DNA of 64,000 bases from Prorocentrum cordatum. Lineage: Eukaryota; Sar; Dinophyceae; Prorocentrales; Prorocentraceae. The notes under the pieces are model-generated. The model did no database searches and was not told the DNA's origin. It was given only the letters and a program-made list of their open reading frames with translations. The stretch spans positions 36,937-100,936 of the forward strand of contig CAUYUJ010001464.1 of assembly GCA_963575745.1 (NCBI GenBank). The letters are read 5' to 3'. The position numbers were made by a program, and so were the translations under genes. Below are positions 29,226 to 44,783 of this stretch, in pieces (positions within the stretch are counted from its first letter, which is position 1; each line of letters starts with the position of its first letter).

Positions 29226-29925
29226 CTGGCGCCGGCGGTGAACCGTCAACCTGGTCACCGCCGGGAACCTCGTAGAGCTCCTAGCACGCGTAAGAGTGCT
29301 CAGCATCAACAGAGAGGGCTTCTGGAAGCATTTCTCGAAAAAGAGAAATCACGATGTTTTTCATGTCGACATAAAGTTGGTTCCGCCAAGTGTTTTGAAA
29401 TGAAAAGTGCATCTAGAGAGCTCATATTAAGACGAAGAGGCTCTCACAACCTTCTACAGGTGCGAAAAATCTGCTTTCTCAAAATGAATTGTCAAATATC
29501 TTTCAAACTGGCGCCGGCGGTAAACCGTCAACCTGGTTACCGCCGGGAACCTCGTAGAGCTCACTTCACGCGTAAGAGTGCTCAGAGTCGAAAGAAAGAG
29601 CTTCTGGAAGCATTTCTCGAAAAAGAGAAAAATTGTTTTTTGTTTGGTGTCGACATAAGATGGTTCCTCCAAGTGTTTTGATAGTAAAAGTGCGCCTACA
29701 GAGCTCATACTTAGACAGAGAGGCCCTCATAGTCGTTTACAGGTGCGAAAAATCTTCTTTTTCAAAATGAATTGTCAAATATCTTTCAAAAAATTGCAAA
29801 ACCACCCAAAAGTTACCACTTTGTCCTTTCTGGCCAGGTCGACCGACTAGCTCCACCCCGCGCCGGAATTCCTCTAGCTCATCGATGCCGAAGAGCTCTA
29901 CGAGGTATATTCACCCGATCGAGCT
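29226..29925 (+). repeat. Two L-type elements in tandem
   Basis: Two module-headed copies start at 29226 (GTGAACC / GGTCACC arms) and 29508 (GTAAACC / GGTTACC arms). Both continue with CACGCGTAAGAGTGCTCAG and GCTTCTGGAAGCATTTCTCG. The second runs to the distal box ending GAGCTCTACGAGGTA near 29908. The two differ at the covarying hairpin base pair. Confidence 0.7.
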
Positions 29926-30036
29926 GAGATCAAGATGGCGAGCGGGAATAAGATCGAATATCACGGGAAAAAATACTAGATTTCTAACGAGTTGTTGAAT
30001 TTCGAGAACCAAATTTTCAACCGACCAAAAGTCAAA
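29926..30036 (+). repeat. Orphan S-type end block
   Basis: CCGATCGAGCTGAGATCAAG through TTCAACCGACCAAAAGTCAA, the S-element terminal block, without its array. Confidence 0.65.
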
Positions 30037-31184
30037 CTGGGCGCCGGCGGTAAACCGTCAACCTTCGTTACCGCCGGGGGACTCGTAGAGCTTCCTGACA
30101 ACATGTAATGTCGAAGAAAATTACACTGAAAAAATAGTTGTTCAGCCCAAGCAATTTCAGACCTCTTCGTTGTACAGCCGAACGCCCCCGATGTTTCTGG
30201 ATTGTCTTCTGTACGAGCTCTGTAGCTCTCCTACAGCCCGAGTTACGTGCGTAAATCGACAGCACCTCTCGAATACGAATAGTTTGGCAAACCTAGCTCG
30301 AGTATCAGACCGAGTTCAGACCTCTCCATGCAACAGGCGGACGCGTCTGATGTCTCTGAATCGATTCCTGTGATTACCAGCCCTGCAGCCCCCCTACAGC
30401 CCGAGCTAAGTGTAGGAAACCGACAGCACCTCAGGATGGCTCGAACAATAATAGTTTCGCGGACTCGGCAGCAGACAGAGCTCCGAGCTCTGGATTCGAA
30501 AGACGGACGCACCTGATGTCTCCGAATCGATTCCAGTGATACCAGCCATGCAGCCCCCCTACAGCCCGAGTTCAGTGCAGAGAACCGACATCATCTCTCA
30601 AGATGACTCGAACAATACGAATACTTCTGCGATTCTAGATCGGGCAGCAGACCGAGTTTAGAGCTCTGGATTCAACAGACAAACGCAATTGATGATTCTG
30701 AATCGGTTTCTGTATGTATCAGCTCTGTAGCTGTCCAGTAGCTCGAGTTAATTAAGTACAGCGAACCGAGAGCGTCTGTCAAGATGACTCGAATAATACG
30801 AATAAGTTTGCGGACCTAGCTCGGCTAGCAGACCGAGTTCAGACCTCTGGGTTCAACAGACAAACGCGCCTGATCATTCTGAATCGATTAGCTGTGCTTA
30901 CCAGCTCTGTAGTTGTCCTAAAGCTCGAGTTATCTTAAGAAACCGACAGCGCGAATCGAGATGACTCGAAACGGCCGATCCCGCCGCAGTGCTTTTTAGC
31001 AGTAAAAGGTACCCGATCGAGCTGAGATCAAGATGGCGAGCGGAATGAGATCGAATATCACGGGAAAAAATACTAGAGCTCTAACGAATGGTTGATTTTC
31101 GAGAACAAAATTTTCAACCGAGCAAAAGTCGGCAAAACGTCCGTCGAGATGTTTCTTGCCAACTAGCTCTGCAGCGCCCCGGAA
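30037..31184 (+). repeat. S-type composite element 11 (first of a tandem pair)
   Basis: It has a module, a TGACAACATGTAATGTCGAA head, five units (AGCTCTGTAG-type landmarks near 30218, 30382, 30546, 30720, 30902) and a full terminal block ending TTTCTTGCCAACTAGCTC. It is almost superimposable on 31185-32298. Confidence 0.75.
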
Positions 31185-32298
31185 CTGGGCGCCAGCGGTA
31201 AACCGTCAACCTTCGTTACCGCCGGGGGACTCGTAGAGCTTCCTGACAACATGTAATGTCGAACAAAATTACACTGAAAAAATAATTTTTCAGCCCAAGC
31301 AATTTCAGACCTCTCCGATGTAACAGCCGAACGCCCCCGATGTTTCTGGATTGTCTTCTGTACGAGCTCTGTAGCTCTCCTACAGCCCGAGTTACGTGCG
31401 TAAAATCGACAGCACCTCTGAATATGACTCGAACAATACGAATAGTTTGGCAACCTAGCTCGCGTATCAGACCGAGTTCAGACCTCTCCATGCAACAGGC
31501 GGACGCGTATGATGTCTCTGAATCGATTCCTGTGATTACCAGCCCTGCAGCCCCCCTACAGCCCGAGTTAAGTGTAGGAAACCGACAGCACCTCAGGATG
31601 GCTCGAACAATAACAGTTTCGCGGACTCGGCAGCAGACAGAGTTCCGAGCTCTGGATTCGAAAGACGGACGCACCTGATGTCTCCGAATCGATTCCAGTG
31701 ATTACCTGCCATGCAGCCCCCCCAAAGCCCGAGTTCAGTGCAGAGAACCGACAGCATCTCTCAAGATGACTCGAATAAAACGAATAGTTGTCTAGATCGG
31801 GCAGCAGACCGCAGAGCTCTGGATTCAACAGACAAACGCGATTCATGATTCTGAATCGGTTTCTGTACGTATCAGCTCCTTAGCTGTCCAGTAGCTCGAG
31901 TTAAGTACAGAAAACCGAGAGCGTCTGTCAAGATGACTCGAATAATACGAATAAGATTGCGGACCTAGCTCGGCTAGCAGACCGAGTTCAGACCTCTGAG
32001 TTCAACAGACGAACGCGCCTGATCATTCTGAATCGATTACGTGCATACCAGCTCTGTAGCTGTCCTAAAGCTCGAGTTATCTTGAGAAAACCGACAGCGC
32101 GAATCGAGATGACTCGAAACGGCCGATCCCGCCGCAGTGCTTTTTCGCAGTAAAAGGTACTTGATCGAGCTGAGATCAAGATGGCGAGCGGGGAAAAGAT
32201 CGAATATCACGGGAAGAAATACTAGAGCTCTAACGAATGGTTGAATTTCGAGAACCGAATTTTCAACCGACCTAAAGTCATCAACTTGGTAGCGTCCA
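31185..32298 (+). repeat. S-type composite element 12 (second of the pair)
   Basis: It has the same module, head, five units and terminal block as the preceding element, offset by about 1148 bp and with small indels. The module at 32299 follows at once. Confidence 0.75.
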
Positions 32299-32350
32299 CT
32301 GGGCGCTGGCGGTAAACCGTCAACCTGGTTACCGCCGGGGACCTCGTAGA
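32299..32350 (+). repeat. Last hairpin module of the mosaic
   Basis: CTGGGCGCTGGCGGTAAACC with CTGGTTACCGCCGGGGACCT, then CGTAGAGCTCCTAGC. No module occurs downstream of it in the window. Confidence 0.75.
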
Positions 32351-32659
32351 GCTCCTAGCCACGTGTCATAAGTCCACGCGTATCTCTGGAGTGCGCACGG
32401 TGAAATATTTCCAATAATAAAATGGACACATACATGTACGAGTTGTACTGCGTCTTTCAGCGCGCGAGAGCGATGCTGCCGCAGCAGCGAACATGTAGGT
32501 AGACATGTACAGATGGACAAGCATGCGAAAATACGATCGACGTCAGCAGGCGCGGCAACGCACCGGGCACGAGCGCGCGCACGCACATGCGCGCGCACGC
32601 GAATATATACAAAATCTCACACGGGCACGCACTCACAACCACGCGCGCTCACTCGCGCG
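32351..32659. other. Transition zone, no gene
   Basis: About 300 bp of mixed sequence become increasingly rich in CACGCG and CACACA. No coding or repeat family is recognised. Confidence 0.5.
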
Positions 32660-32855
32660 CGGGCACCCCCTCACGCACGCACACACACACGCACACACAC
32701 ACACACACGCACACACACACACACACACGCACCAACAAAAAATCACACACATACACACACACACACACGCGCGCGCATACAGACACAGACACAGACACAC
32801 CCGCACGCACACGCACACACACACACAGACGCGGCCACACACACGCACGCACACA

Positions 32856-32886
<31 letters not shown>

Positions 32887-32978
32887 CTGCCTGCCAGACA
32901 CACACACACACACACAAACGCAAACATCTACAGATACAGACGGACCGACGCCCTCGCACTCACAAACCGATCCCCCGC

Positions 32979-33185
32979 TGCTCAGCGCTCTCATTCCCCC
33001 GCGAAATCCTCGCGAGCCCGCGCACCCCGCCCCCCCCCTTTTCCGCCGGCGCTCCGGGGGGGGGAGGCACCACCCCATGTCGGGGCCGGCCCTCCCTCCA
33101 CTCCATCCACTCCGCCCTCGCGGAGCGCTGGGGGGGGGGGTGGGGTGGAGGGGGCGCGGGCGGCGCCTGCACCGCGCGCGCACAC
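32979..33185 (+). repeat. GC-rich island, copy 1
   Basis: A C/G-rich block contains CCCATGTCGGGGCCGGCCCT and CACTCCATCCACTCCGCCCT. It is flanked by near-inverted CCGGCGCTCCG (33046) and CGGAGCGCTGG (33121). It is repeated about 470 bp downstream. Frames through it are not supported as coding. Confidence 0.75.
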
Positions 33186-33198
33186 ACGCACACAAACG

Positions 33199-33229
<31 letters not shown>

Positions 33230-33448
33230 GCACACACACACACACACACAGACACACACACAAACAGACAAACGCAGACACAGCCACACACACACACGCG
33301 CCCCCACACACACCACCTGCCAGACACGCACACGCACACGCACACACACACACACACACGCACACAGACACACACACACACACACACAATCCACAGACAC
33401 GGACACACTGACGACGTCGCACTTACACACCCATCCCCACACTGGTCA

Positions 33449-33665
33449 GCGCTCTCCGCCCCCGCCGCCCCCCTGCCGCCCCTGCGCGCCCCGCCCCCCC
33501 CGCTCTTCCCGCCGGCGCTCCGGAGGGGGGAGGCGCCGCCCCATGTCGGGGCCGGCCCTCCCTCCACTCCATCCACTCCGCCCTCGCGGAGCGCCGGAGG
33601 AAAGGGCGGAGGGGGAGGGAAGGAGGCGGGCGCAGGCGGCGCCAGCACCGTGCGCGCACGCACAC
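33449..33665 (+). repeat. GC-rich island, copy 2
   Basis: The second copy has the same core and perfect inverted arms CCGGCGCTCCG (33512-33522) and CGGAGCGCCGG (33587-33597) around 64 bp. Confidence 0.75.
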
Positions 33666-33759
33666 ACACGCACACACGCACACCCACGCACACACAAGCA
33701 CACACACACACACACGCACACACACACGCACACACACACACACGCGCACACGCACCCGA

Positions 33760-33794
<35 letters not shown>

Positions 33795-34848
33795 CGCAAG
33801 CAAGCACATGCGCATACACGCACACGTAGACACGCACACACACACACACACAGACACACACACATATATATATATATATGCACATACACGCAAACATAAA
33901 CACACCCGCACACACACACACACAGACGCGCACAAACACACAAACACACATACACACACGCACAAACACACGCACACACATACACGCACACACATGCACA
34001 CAAACGCACACATACACACGCACACCCACGCACGCACACACACACACACGCAAACACACACACACACACGCACACGCACCCGAACACACACACACACACA
34101 CACACACGCAAGCACATGCGCATACACGCACACGTATACAAGCACAGACACACATGCACATACACGCAAACATAAACACACACGCACACACACAGACGCG
34201 CACAAGCACACACACATACACACACGCACAGACACACGCTCTCACACACACTCACACACACACACGTCCACACACGCCTCCTGCGCGCACGCACACACAC
34301 ACACACACACGCACACACACACACACATACACACACACACAGCCACGGAGAGACGCACGCACACACACACACACAAACGCACAAACACACCGACAGAGCG
34401 AGTTGCAAACAACCACGCGCGCACACAAAGCACACGAACACACACACACACACACGCACGCACACACCCACAACCACGCCCACACACACGCACACACACG
34501 AACACACAAACACACAAACAGAAAATACACACGCACACACACACACACACACACACGCGCACGCACGCACACCCGCACGCACGCACACCCGCACACAGAC
34601 AGCCAATCACAGCCAGAACGAAAACATTTGCACAAGCCCTCGCGCGAGCGAGCACGCAAAAGACGCACGCGCGAACGCGCAAACAAGCTGCCGCACACGC
34701 GCGCGCACATTCAAAATGCAAAATGAAATGCTCTCCCCATGCGCACGCACAGGCACGCACACAGACGGAAAGACAAACGCGAACAAGACACACTCCAGGT
34801 GCAGGCTAAAACGGTAATCACACGCAACCTGCCACGCAGGCACGCACA

Positions 34849-34885
<37 letters not shown>

Positions 34886-37800
34886 CGACCACACCCTCTC
34901 ACTCTCTCTCACACACAAACTCCCACACACGCGGAGACGCACACATGCACACGGACGCCGACACGTACAAACACACAAGCCGCCCCCCACCCCACCCCAA
35001 CACACGAAAACACAGGTGCACGCGGACGCACGCACAGTGACTGAGAGACACACACATACACACAGAAAGGCACACTCGAAATGCACCCTACATCAGTGAC
35101 CACAAACCTACGGCCACGCACGCACACACGCACACACAGACACACACACACACACACGCAGCCACACGCACACACCCAAAACCCCCTCAGCAACACACGC
35201 ACGCACCCAGAACACAAACACACACGCACACACATAAACACACGCACACACACACACACACACGCACAGACGCAAACACACCCGCACACATACGCACGCA
35301 CGCGAACACACGCACACACACACACACACACACACCGTGTAAAGCACCGACCAGACGCCAGCGCCCACAAGCCGAACACGCGCGCGCGCTCACGCCAACA
35401 CGCCACCGACTGCCACACCCAACGCACATTCAAGATGCAAACGTGACGTCCGCACATATCGCACGCCGCGCGCGCAAGCACGAACCCGCACACACACAGA
35501 CACAAAGACACGCAGAAACATGGATACACAGACACACAGAAAACCAGTCACAAGGACACACAGACACCCAGACACGCAGACACTCAGACACACAGACACA
35601 CGGACACACAAACACACAGACATATAGACACGCAGACACGGACACACGGACACACGGACACAAAAGACACACGGACATACAGACACACAGACACACTGAC
35701 ACACAGACACACCGACACACAGACACACAGACACACAGACACACAGACAAGCAGACACACGGACACACAGACAAACAGACACACAAACATAGAGATACAT
35801 AGACACACAGACACACAGACACACGGACACACGAACACACTGACACAAACACACAGACACACAGACACACCATCACCAACACACAAAGACTGACAGACAC
35901 ACAGACACGCAGACACACGGACACACGGACACGCAGACACACAGTCACACAAACACACGGACACACACAGGGACACACAGACACACTGACACACAGACAC
36001 GCAGACACACAGACACACAGACACACAGACACACAGTCACATACACACACAGACAAACTAACACACTGACACACTGACACACAGAAACACAGACACACAG
36101 ACACACTCACACACGGACACACAGACACACAGGCAACCGGACACACAGATACACAGACACACAACCACACGGACACAAAGAAAGACAAAAAAAAACAGAC
36201 ACACAAGCACAGGGACACACAGACACACAGACACGCAGACACACAGACACAGAGACCCACAGACACACAGACACACGGACACTCAGACACACAGACACAC
36301 AGAAATACAGACACACAGACACCAGGAAAGACAGAAATACAGAAAACCAAGCTCACAGACTCACAGACACACAGACAAACGGACACACAAACACACAAAC
36401 ACACAGACACACAGACACACACACACAGACGCATAGACACACAAACACGCAGACAAACAAACACACAGACATCCAGACACACAAATACACAAACACACAA
36501 GCACACAGACACTCAGGCACACTGACACACACAGGGACACACAGACACACTGACACACAGACACTCAGACACACAGACACACAGGCACACAGACACACAG
36601 ACACACAGGCACACGCAGACACGCAGAAACACCAACACACAGACACGCAGACACAAGAGCACACAGACACGCAGGCACAAAGCCACACAGACACACAGAC
36701 ACACAGACAAACAGATACACAGACACACTGACACACTGACACACAGACACACAGACGCAAGAAAACACTGACACACATACACTCAGACACACAGACACAC
36801 AGACACACAGACACACGGACACCCAGACACCAAAACACACAAACACTCAGGCACACAGACACACAGACACACAGACACACAGACACACAGACACACAGCC
36901 ACACAGACACACAGACACACAGAGAGACAGAAACACAGGCACACAGACACACACACAGACACACAGACACACAGACACACAGACACACAGACACACAGAC
37001 ACACAGACACACAGACACAACACACAGACACACAGACACACAGACACACAGACACACAGACACACAGACACACAGACACACAGACACACAGACACACAGA
37101 CACACACACAGACACACAGACACACGACACACAGAGACACAGACACACTGACACACTGACACACAGAAACACACAGACACACACACAGACACACAGACAC
37201 ACAGACACAGACACACAGTCACATACACGGACACACTGACACACACAGACACACAGACACACTCACACACGGACACACAGACACACAGGCAACCGGACAC
37301 ACAGATACACAGACACACAGACACACGGACACGAAGAAAGACACAAAAAAACGGACACACAAGCACAGGGACACACAGACACACAGACACGAAGACACAC
37401 AGACACAGAGACCCACAGACACACAGACACACAGACACACAGACACACGGACACTCAGACACACAGACACACAGACACACAGACACAAGGAAAGACAGAA
37501 ATACAGAAAACCAAGCTCACAGACTCACAGACACACAGACAAACGGACACACAAACACACAAACACACAGACACACAGACACACACACACAGACGCATAG
37601 ACACACAAACACGCAGACAAACAAACACACAGACATACAGACACACAACTACACAACACACAGACACACAGACACTCAGGCACACTGACACACACAGCAC
37701 CAGACACACAGACACACAGACACTCAGACACACAGACACACAGGCACACAGACACACAGACACACAGGCACACGCAGACACGCAGAAACACCAACACACA

Positions 37801-38201
37801 GACACGCAGACACAAGAGCACACAGACACGCAGGTACAAAGCCACACAGACACACAGACACACAGACAAACAGATACACAGACACACTGACACACTGACA
37901 CACAGAAACACAGACGCAAAAAAACACTGACACACAGACACTCAGACACACAGACACACAGACACACAGACACACGGACACCCAGACACCCAGACACACA
38001 TGCACTCAGGCACACAGACACACAGACACACAGACACACAGACACACAGACACACAACCACACGGCCACACAGACACACGGACACACAGAGAGACAGAAA
38101 CACAGGCACACAGGCACACAGACACAGACACACAGACACACAGACACACAGACACACAGACACACAGACACACAGACAGACAGACAGACAGACAAACACA
38201 C

Positions 38202-38470
38202 AGACAGACAGACCGACGGGGCTAACAGCGCCACGCGCGCACACACAGACACTGACACACACACGCACACACACGCGCACACACACACGCAAATACACGC
38301 GCACAGACAGACAGACAAGCACACACACAGACGCACAGAAAGACAAACACACAAACAGATCCACAGACAGACAGACACACAGACATACTGACATACAGAC
38401 ACGCAGACACACAGACACAAAGACACGCAGAAACATGGATACACAGACACACAGAAAACCAGACAAACAC
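38202..38470 (+). repeat. Higher-order landmark block in hexamer array, example copy
   Basis: ACCGACGGGGCTAACAGCGC and CACGCGCGCACACACAGACA are followed by AATACACGCGCACAGACAGA, CAAACAGATCCACAGACAGA and GAAACATGGATACACAGACA. Related blocks have their GACGG(G/A)GCT core near 38214, 39115, 40903, 42367, 44800 and 50041. The tail portion alone occurs near 35512. Confidence 0.8.
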
Positions 38471-41400
38471 ACAGACACCACACGGACACTACAGACACAC
38501 AGACACAGCACACACAGACACACAGACACGACACACAGACAGACACGACACACGGACACAGACACACAGACACACAGACACACAGACACACAGACACACA
38601 GACACACAGACACACAGACACACAGACACACAGACACACAGACACACAGACACACAGACACACAGACACACGGACACACAGACAAACAGACACACAGACA
38701 TACAGACACATAGACACGCAGACACACAGACACACGGACACACGGACACACTGACACCAACACACAGACACACAGACACACCAACACCAACACACACAGA
38801 CTGACACGCAAAAAAACACTGACACACAGACACTCAGACACACAGACACACAGACACACAGACACACGGACACCCAAACACCCAGACACACAAACACTCA
38901 GGCACACAGACACACAGACACACAGACACACAGACACACAGCCACACAGCCACACAGACACACAGACACACAGAAAGACAGAAACACAGGCACACAGGCA
39001 CACACACACAGACACACAGACACACAGACACACAGACACACACACACACAGACACACAGACACACAGACACACAGACAGACAGACAGACAGACAAACACA
39101 CAGACAGACAGACCGACGGAGCTAACAGCGCCACGCGCGCACACACAGACACTGACACACACACACGAACACACACACACGCAAATACACGCGCACAGAC
39201 AGACTGACAAGCACACACACACAGACGCACAGAAAGACAAACACACAGACAGATCCACAGACAGACAGACACACGGACATACTGACATACAGACACGCAG
39301 ACACACAGACACAAAGACACGCAGACACAAGGATACACAGACACACAGAAAACCAGTCACAAGGACACACAGACACCCAGACACGCAGACACTGAGACAC
39401 ACAGACACGCGGACACGCAAACGCACAGGCATACAGACAGCCAGACACGGACACACGGACACACGGACACAAAAGACACACGGACATACAGACACACAGA
39501 CACACTGACACACAGACACACAGACACACAGACACACAGACACACAGACACACAGACACACGGACACACAGACTAACAGACACACAGACATACAGACACA
39601 TAGACACACAGACACACAGACACACGGACACACGGACACACTGACACCAACACACAGACACACAGACACACAGGCACCAACACACAAAAACTGACAGACA
39701 CACAGACACACAGACACCCGGACACACGGACACGCAGACACACAGTCACACAGACACACGGACACACTCAGGGACACACAGACACACTGACACACAGACA
39801 CACAGACACACAGACACACAGACACACAGACACACAGACACACAGTCACATACACAAGCAGACACACTGACACACAGACACACTGACACACAGAAACACA
39901 GACACACAGACACACTCACACACGGACACACAGACACACAGGCAACCAGACACACAGATACACAGACACACAGACACACTGCTGCGACACACTCAAAAAG
40001 GAGACTAGAATAAACGAGCATGGAGCTTGCACACCAGCACATCACAAGCACAGGGACCACACATACACAAGACACGCAGACACACAGACACAGAGACCCA
40101 CAGACACACAGACACACAGACACACAGACACACGGACACTCAGACACACAGACACACAGACATACAGACACACAGACACGGGGAAAGACAGAAAGACAGA
40201 AAACCAGGCTCACAGACTCACAGACACACAGACAAACGGACACACAAACACACAGACACACAGACACACAGGCACACACACACACACAGGAAGCAAGACG
40301 ACACAAACACGCACAAGACAAACAAACAACACACAGACCATACAGACCACACAGACCACACAATACACAACCACACAGACACACAGGAACTCAGGCCCAC
40401 ACTGACACAACGCACCTGACACAACAGGGTGACAAACAGACACTCAGACACACTGACACACAGGGCAACAGACACACAGACACAGAGGAACACGACAGAA
40501 ACACCAAACACACAGACACGCCGACACAGAGACCACAGACACGCAGGGCACCACAGCCCACACAGACACACAGACACACACAAACGGATACACAGACACA
40601 CTGACACACTGACACACAGACACACAGACGCAAAAAAAACACTGACACACAGACACTCAGACACACAGACACACAGACACACAGACACACGGACACCCAG
40701 ACACCCAGACACAGAAACACTCACGCACACAGACACACAGACACACAGACACACAGACACACAGACACACAGAGAGGCAAAAACACAGGCACACAGGCAC
40801 ACACACACACACACAGACACACAGACACACAGACACACAGACACACAGACACACAGACACACAGACAGACAGACACACAGACAAACACACAGACAGACAG
40901 ACCGACGGGGCTAACAGCAGCACGCGAGCACACACAGACACTGACACACACGCACACACACGCGCACACACGCAAATACACGCGCACAGACAGACAGACA
41001 AGCACACACACAGACGCACAGAAAGACAAACACACAGACAGATCCACAGACAGACAGACAGACACACAAACATACTGACATACAGACACGCAGACACACA
41101 GACACAAAGACACGCAGACACAAGGACACACAGACACACAGAAAACCAGTCACAAGGACACACAGACACTCAGACACGCAGACACTCAGACACACAGACA
41201 CGCGGACACACAAACGCACAGGCATACAGACACAGAGACACGGACACACGGACACACGGACACAAAAGACACACGGACATACAGACACACAGACACACTG
41301 ACACACAGACACACAGACACACAGACACACAGACACACAGACACACAGACACACAGACACACGGACACACAGACAAACAGACACACTGACATACAGACAC

Positions 41401-42299
41401 ATAGACACACAGACACACAGACACACGGACACAAAGAAAGACAGAAAAAAACAGACACACAAGCACAGGGACACACAAACACACAGACACGCAGACACAG
41501 AGACACAGAGACCCACAGACACACAGACACACAGACACACAGACACACGGACACTCAGACACACAGACACACAGACATACAGACACACAGACACAAGGAA
41601 AGACAGAAAGACAGAAAACCACGCTCACAGACACACAGACACACAGACACACATACACACAGACACACAGACAAACGGACACACAGACACACAAACACAC
41701 AGACACACAGACACACACGCACATTCGCATAGACACACAAACACGCAGACAAACAAACACACAGACATACAGACACACAAATACACAAACACACAGACAC
41801 ACAGACACTCAGGCACACTGACACACACAGCACCAGACACACAAACACACAGACACTCAGACACACAGACACACAGGCACACAGACACACAGACACACAG
41901 GCACACGCAGACACGCAGAAACACCCAAAACACAGACCACGCAGCGCACAAGGGCACCACGACACGCAGTCGCAAAAAGCCACACACGGACACACAGACA
42001 ACACAGACCAAACAGATAACAGACACACTGACACCCAGACACACAGGACACACCGACGCAAATTAAAAAACACTGACACACAGGACACTACGACACACAG
42101 ACACACGGACAACCCAGACACCAGACACACAGGGACCCGCAAGACACACAGACACACAGACCCACAGCAACACAGACCACACAGCCACACAGCAACAGAC
42201 ACACAGACACCGCAAGGAGGACAGAAAACACAGGCACACAGACACACAGACACACAGACACACAGACACACAGACACACAGACACACAGACACACAGGC

Positions 42300-42343
<44 letters not shown>

Positions 42344-44748
42344 GAACACACAGACAGACAGACAGACGGGGCTGTCAGCGCCACGCGCGCACACACAGAC
42401 ACTGACACACACACACACGCGCACGCACACGCAAATACACGCGCACAGACAGACAGACAAGCACACAAACACACACGCACAGAAAGACAAACACACAGAC
42501 AGATCCACAGATTGAGCCGAGCTGTGGCAGACTGACATACAGGACACGCAGACACCACAGGACACCAAAAGACACCAAGACACAAGAGAGAACAGAGAAA
42601 CACTGAAAACCAATCACAAAAGGGACACACAGATACCCAGACACGCAGAACTCAGACACACCAGACACACGGACAACACAAAAAGGACAGACATACAGAC
42701 GCACAGGACACGGACACACGGACACACGGACACAAAAGACACACAGACATACAGACACACAGACACACTGACACACAGACACACAGACACACAGACACAC
42801 AGACACACAGACACACAGACACACAGACACACAGACACACAGACACACGGACACACAGACAAACAAACACACAGACATACAGACACATAGACACCCAGAC
42901 ACACAGACACACGGACACACGGACACACGTACACACTGACACCAACACACAGACACACAGACACACGGGCACCAACACACGCAGACTGACAGACACACAG
43001 ACACACAGACACACGGACACACGGACACGCAGACACACAGTCACACAGACACACGGACACACACAGGGACACACAGACACACAAACACACAGACACACAG
43101 ACAACCAGACACACAGATACACAGACACACAGACACACAGACCCACGCACACACCGACACACTGACACACGGAAACACAGACACACAGACACACTGACGC
43201 ACGGACACACCGACACACACGCAACCACACACACAGATACACAGACACACAGACACACGGACACAAAGAATGACAGAAAGACAGACACAGAGGCACAGGG
43301 ACACACAGACACACAGACACACAGACACACAGACACATAGACACAGAGACCGACAGACACACAGACACACAGACACACAGACACACAGACACACGGACAA
43401 TCAGACACACAGACACACAGACGCAGACACACAGACACACATAAAGACAGAGAGACAGAAACACAGACACACAGACACACGCACACACAGACACACAGAC
43501 AAACGGACACACAGACACACATACACACAGACACGCAGGCACACAGACGCACAGACACACAGGCACACAAACACGCAGACTAACAAACACACAGAAAAGA
43601 CTGACAGACACACGGACACACAGACACACGGACTCGCGGACACGCAGACACACAGTCACACAGACACGCGGACACACACAGGGACACACAGACACACTGA
43701 CACACAGACACACAGACACACAGGCACACAGTCACATACACAGACAGACACACTAACACACTGACGCCCTGACACACAGAAACACAGACACACAGACACA
43801 CTCACACACGGACACACAGACACACAGGCAACCGGACGCGCAGATACACAGACACGCAGACACATGGACACAAAGAAAGACAGACAAAAAAAACAGACAC
43901 ACAAGCACGGGGACACACAGACACACAGACACGCAGACACACAGACACAGAGACCCACAGACACACAGACACACAGACACATCGACACACAGACGCACGG
44001 ACACTCAGACACACACCCACACACATACAGACACATGTACACAAGGAAAGACAGAAAGACAGCAAACCAGGCTCACCGACACACAGACACACAGACACGC
44101 ACACACACAGACACACAGACAAACGGACACACAGACGCACAAACGCACAGACACACAGACACACACAGACGCATAGACACACAAACACGCAAACAACCAA
44201 ACACACAGACATACAGACACACAAATACACAAACACACAGACACACAGACACTCAGGCACACTGACACACGCAGCACCAGACACACAGACACACAGACAC
44301 TCAGACGCACAGACACACAGGCACACAGACACACAGACACACAGGCACACGCAGACACGCAGAAACACCAACACACAGACACGCAAACACAAAAGCACAC
44401 AGACACGCAGGCACAAAGCCACACAGACACACAGACACACAGACAAAAAGATACACAGACACACTGACACACCATGACACACAGACACACAGACGCAAAA
44501 AAAAAAACACTGACACACAGACACTCAGACACGCAGACACACAGACACACAGACACACGGACACCCAGACACCCAGACACACAGACACGCAGACATACAG
44601 ACACACAGACACACAGACACACAGACACACAGACACACAGCCACACAGCCACACAGACACACAGACACACAGAGAGACAGAAACACAGGCACACAGGCAC
44701 ACAGACACACGGACACACAGACACACAGACACACAGACACACAGACAC

Positions 44749-44783
<35 letters not shown>

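Larger units (their letters stand above)
32660..35440 (+). repeat. (CA)n-rich simple-sequence domain
   Basis: Long imperfect (CA)n is interspersed with CACG, CAGA and short GC-rich islands. Long frames on both strands (Thr-His on plus, Cys-Val on minus) reflect composition, not genes. A short (TA)n occurs near 33864. Near 34690-34810 and 35070-35110 a little more complex sequence appears but shows no gene. Confidence 0.9.
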
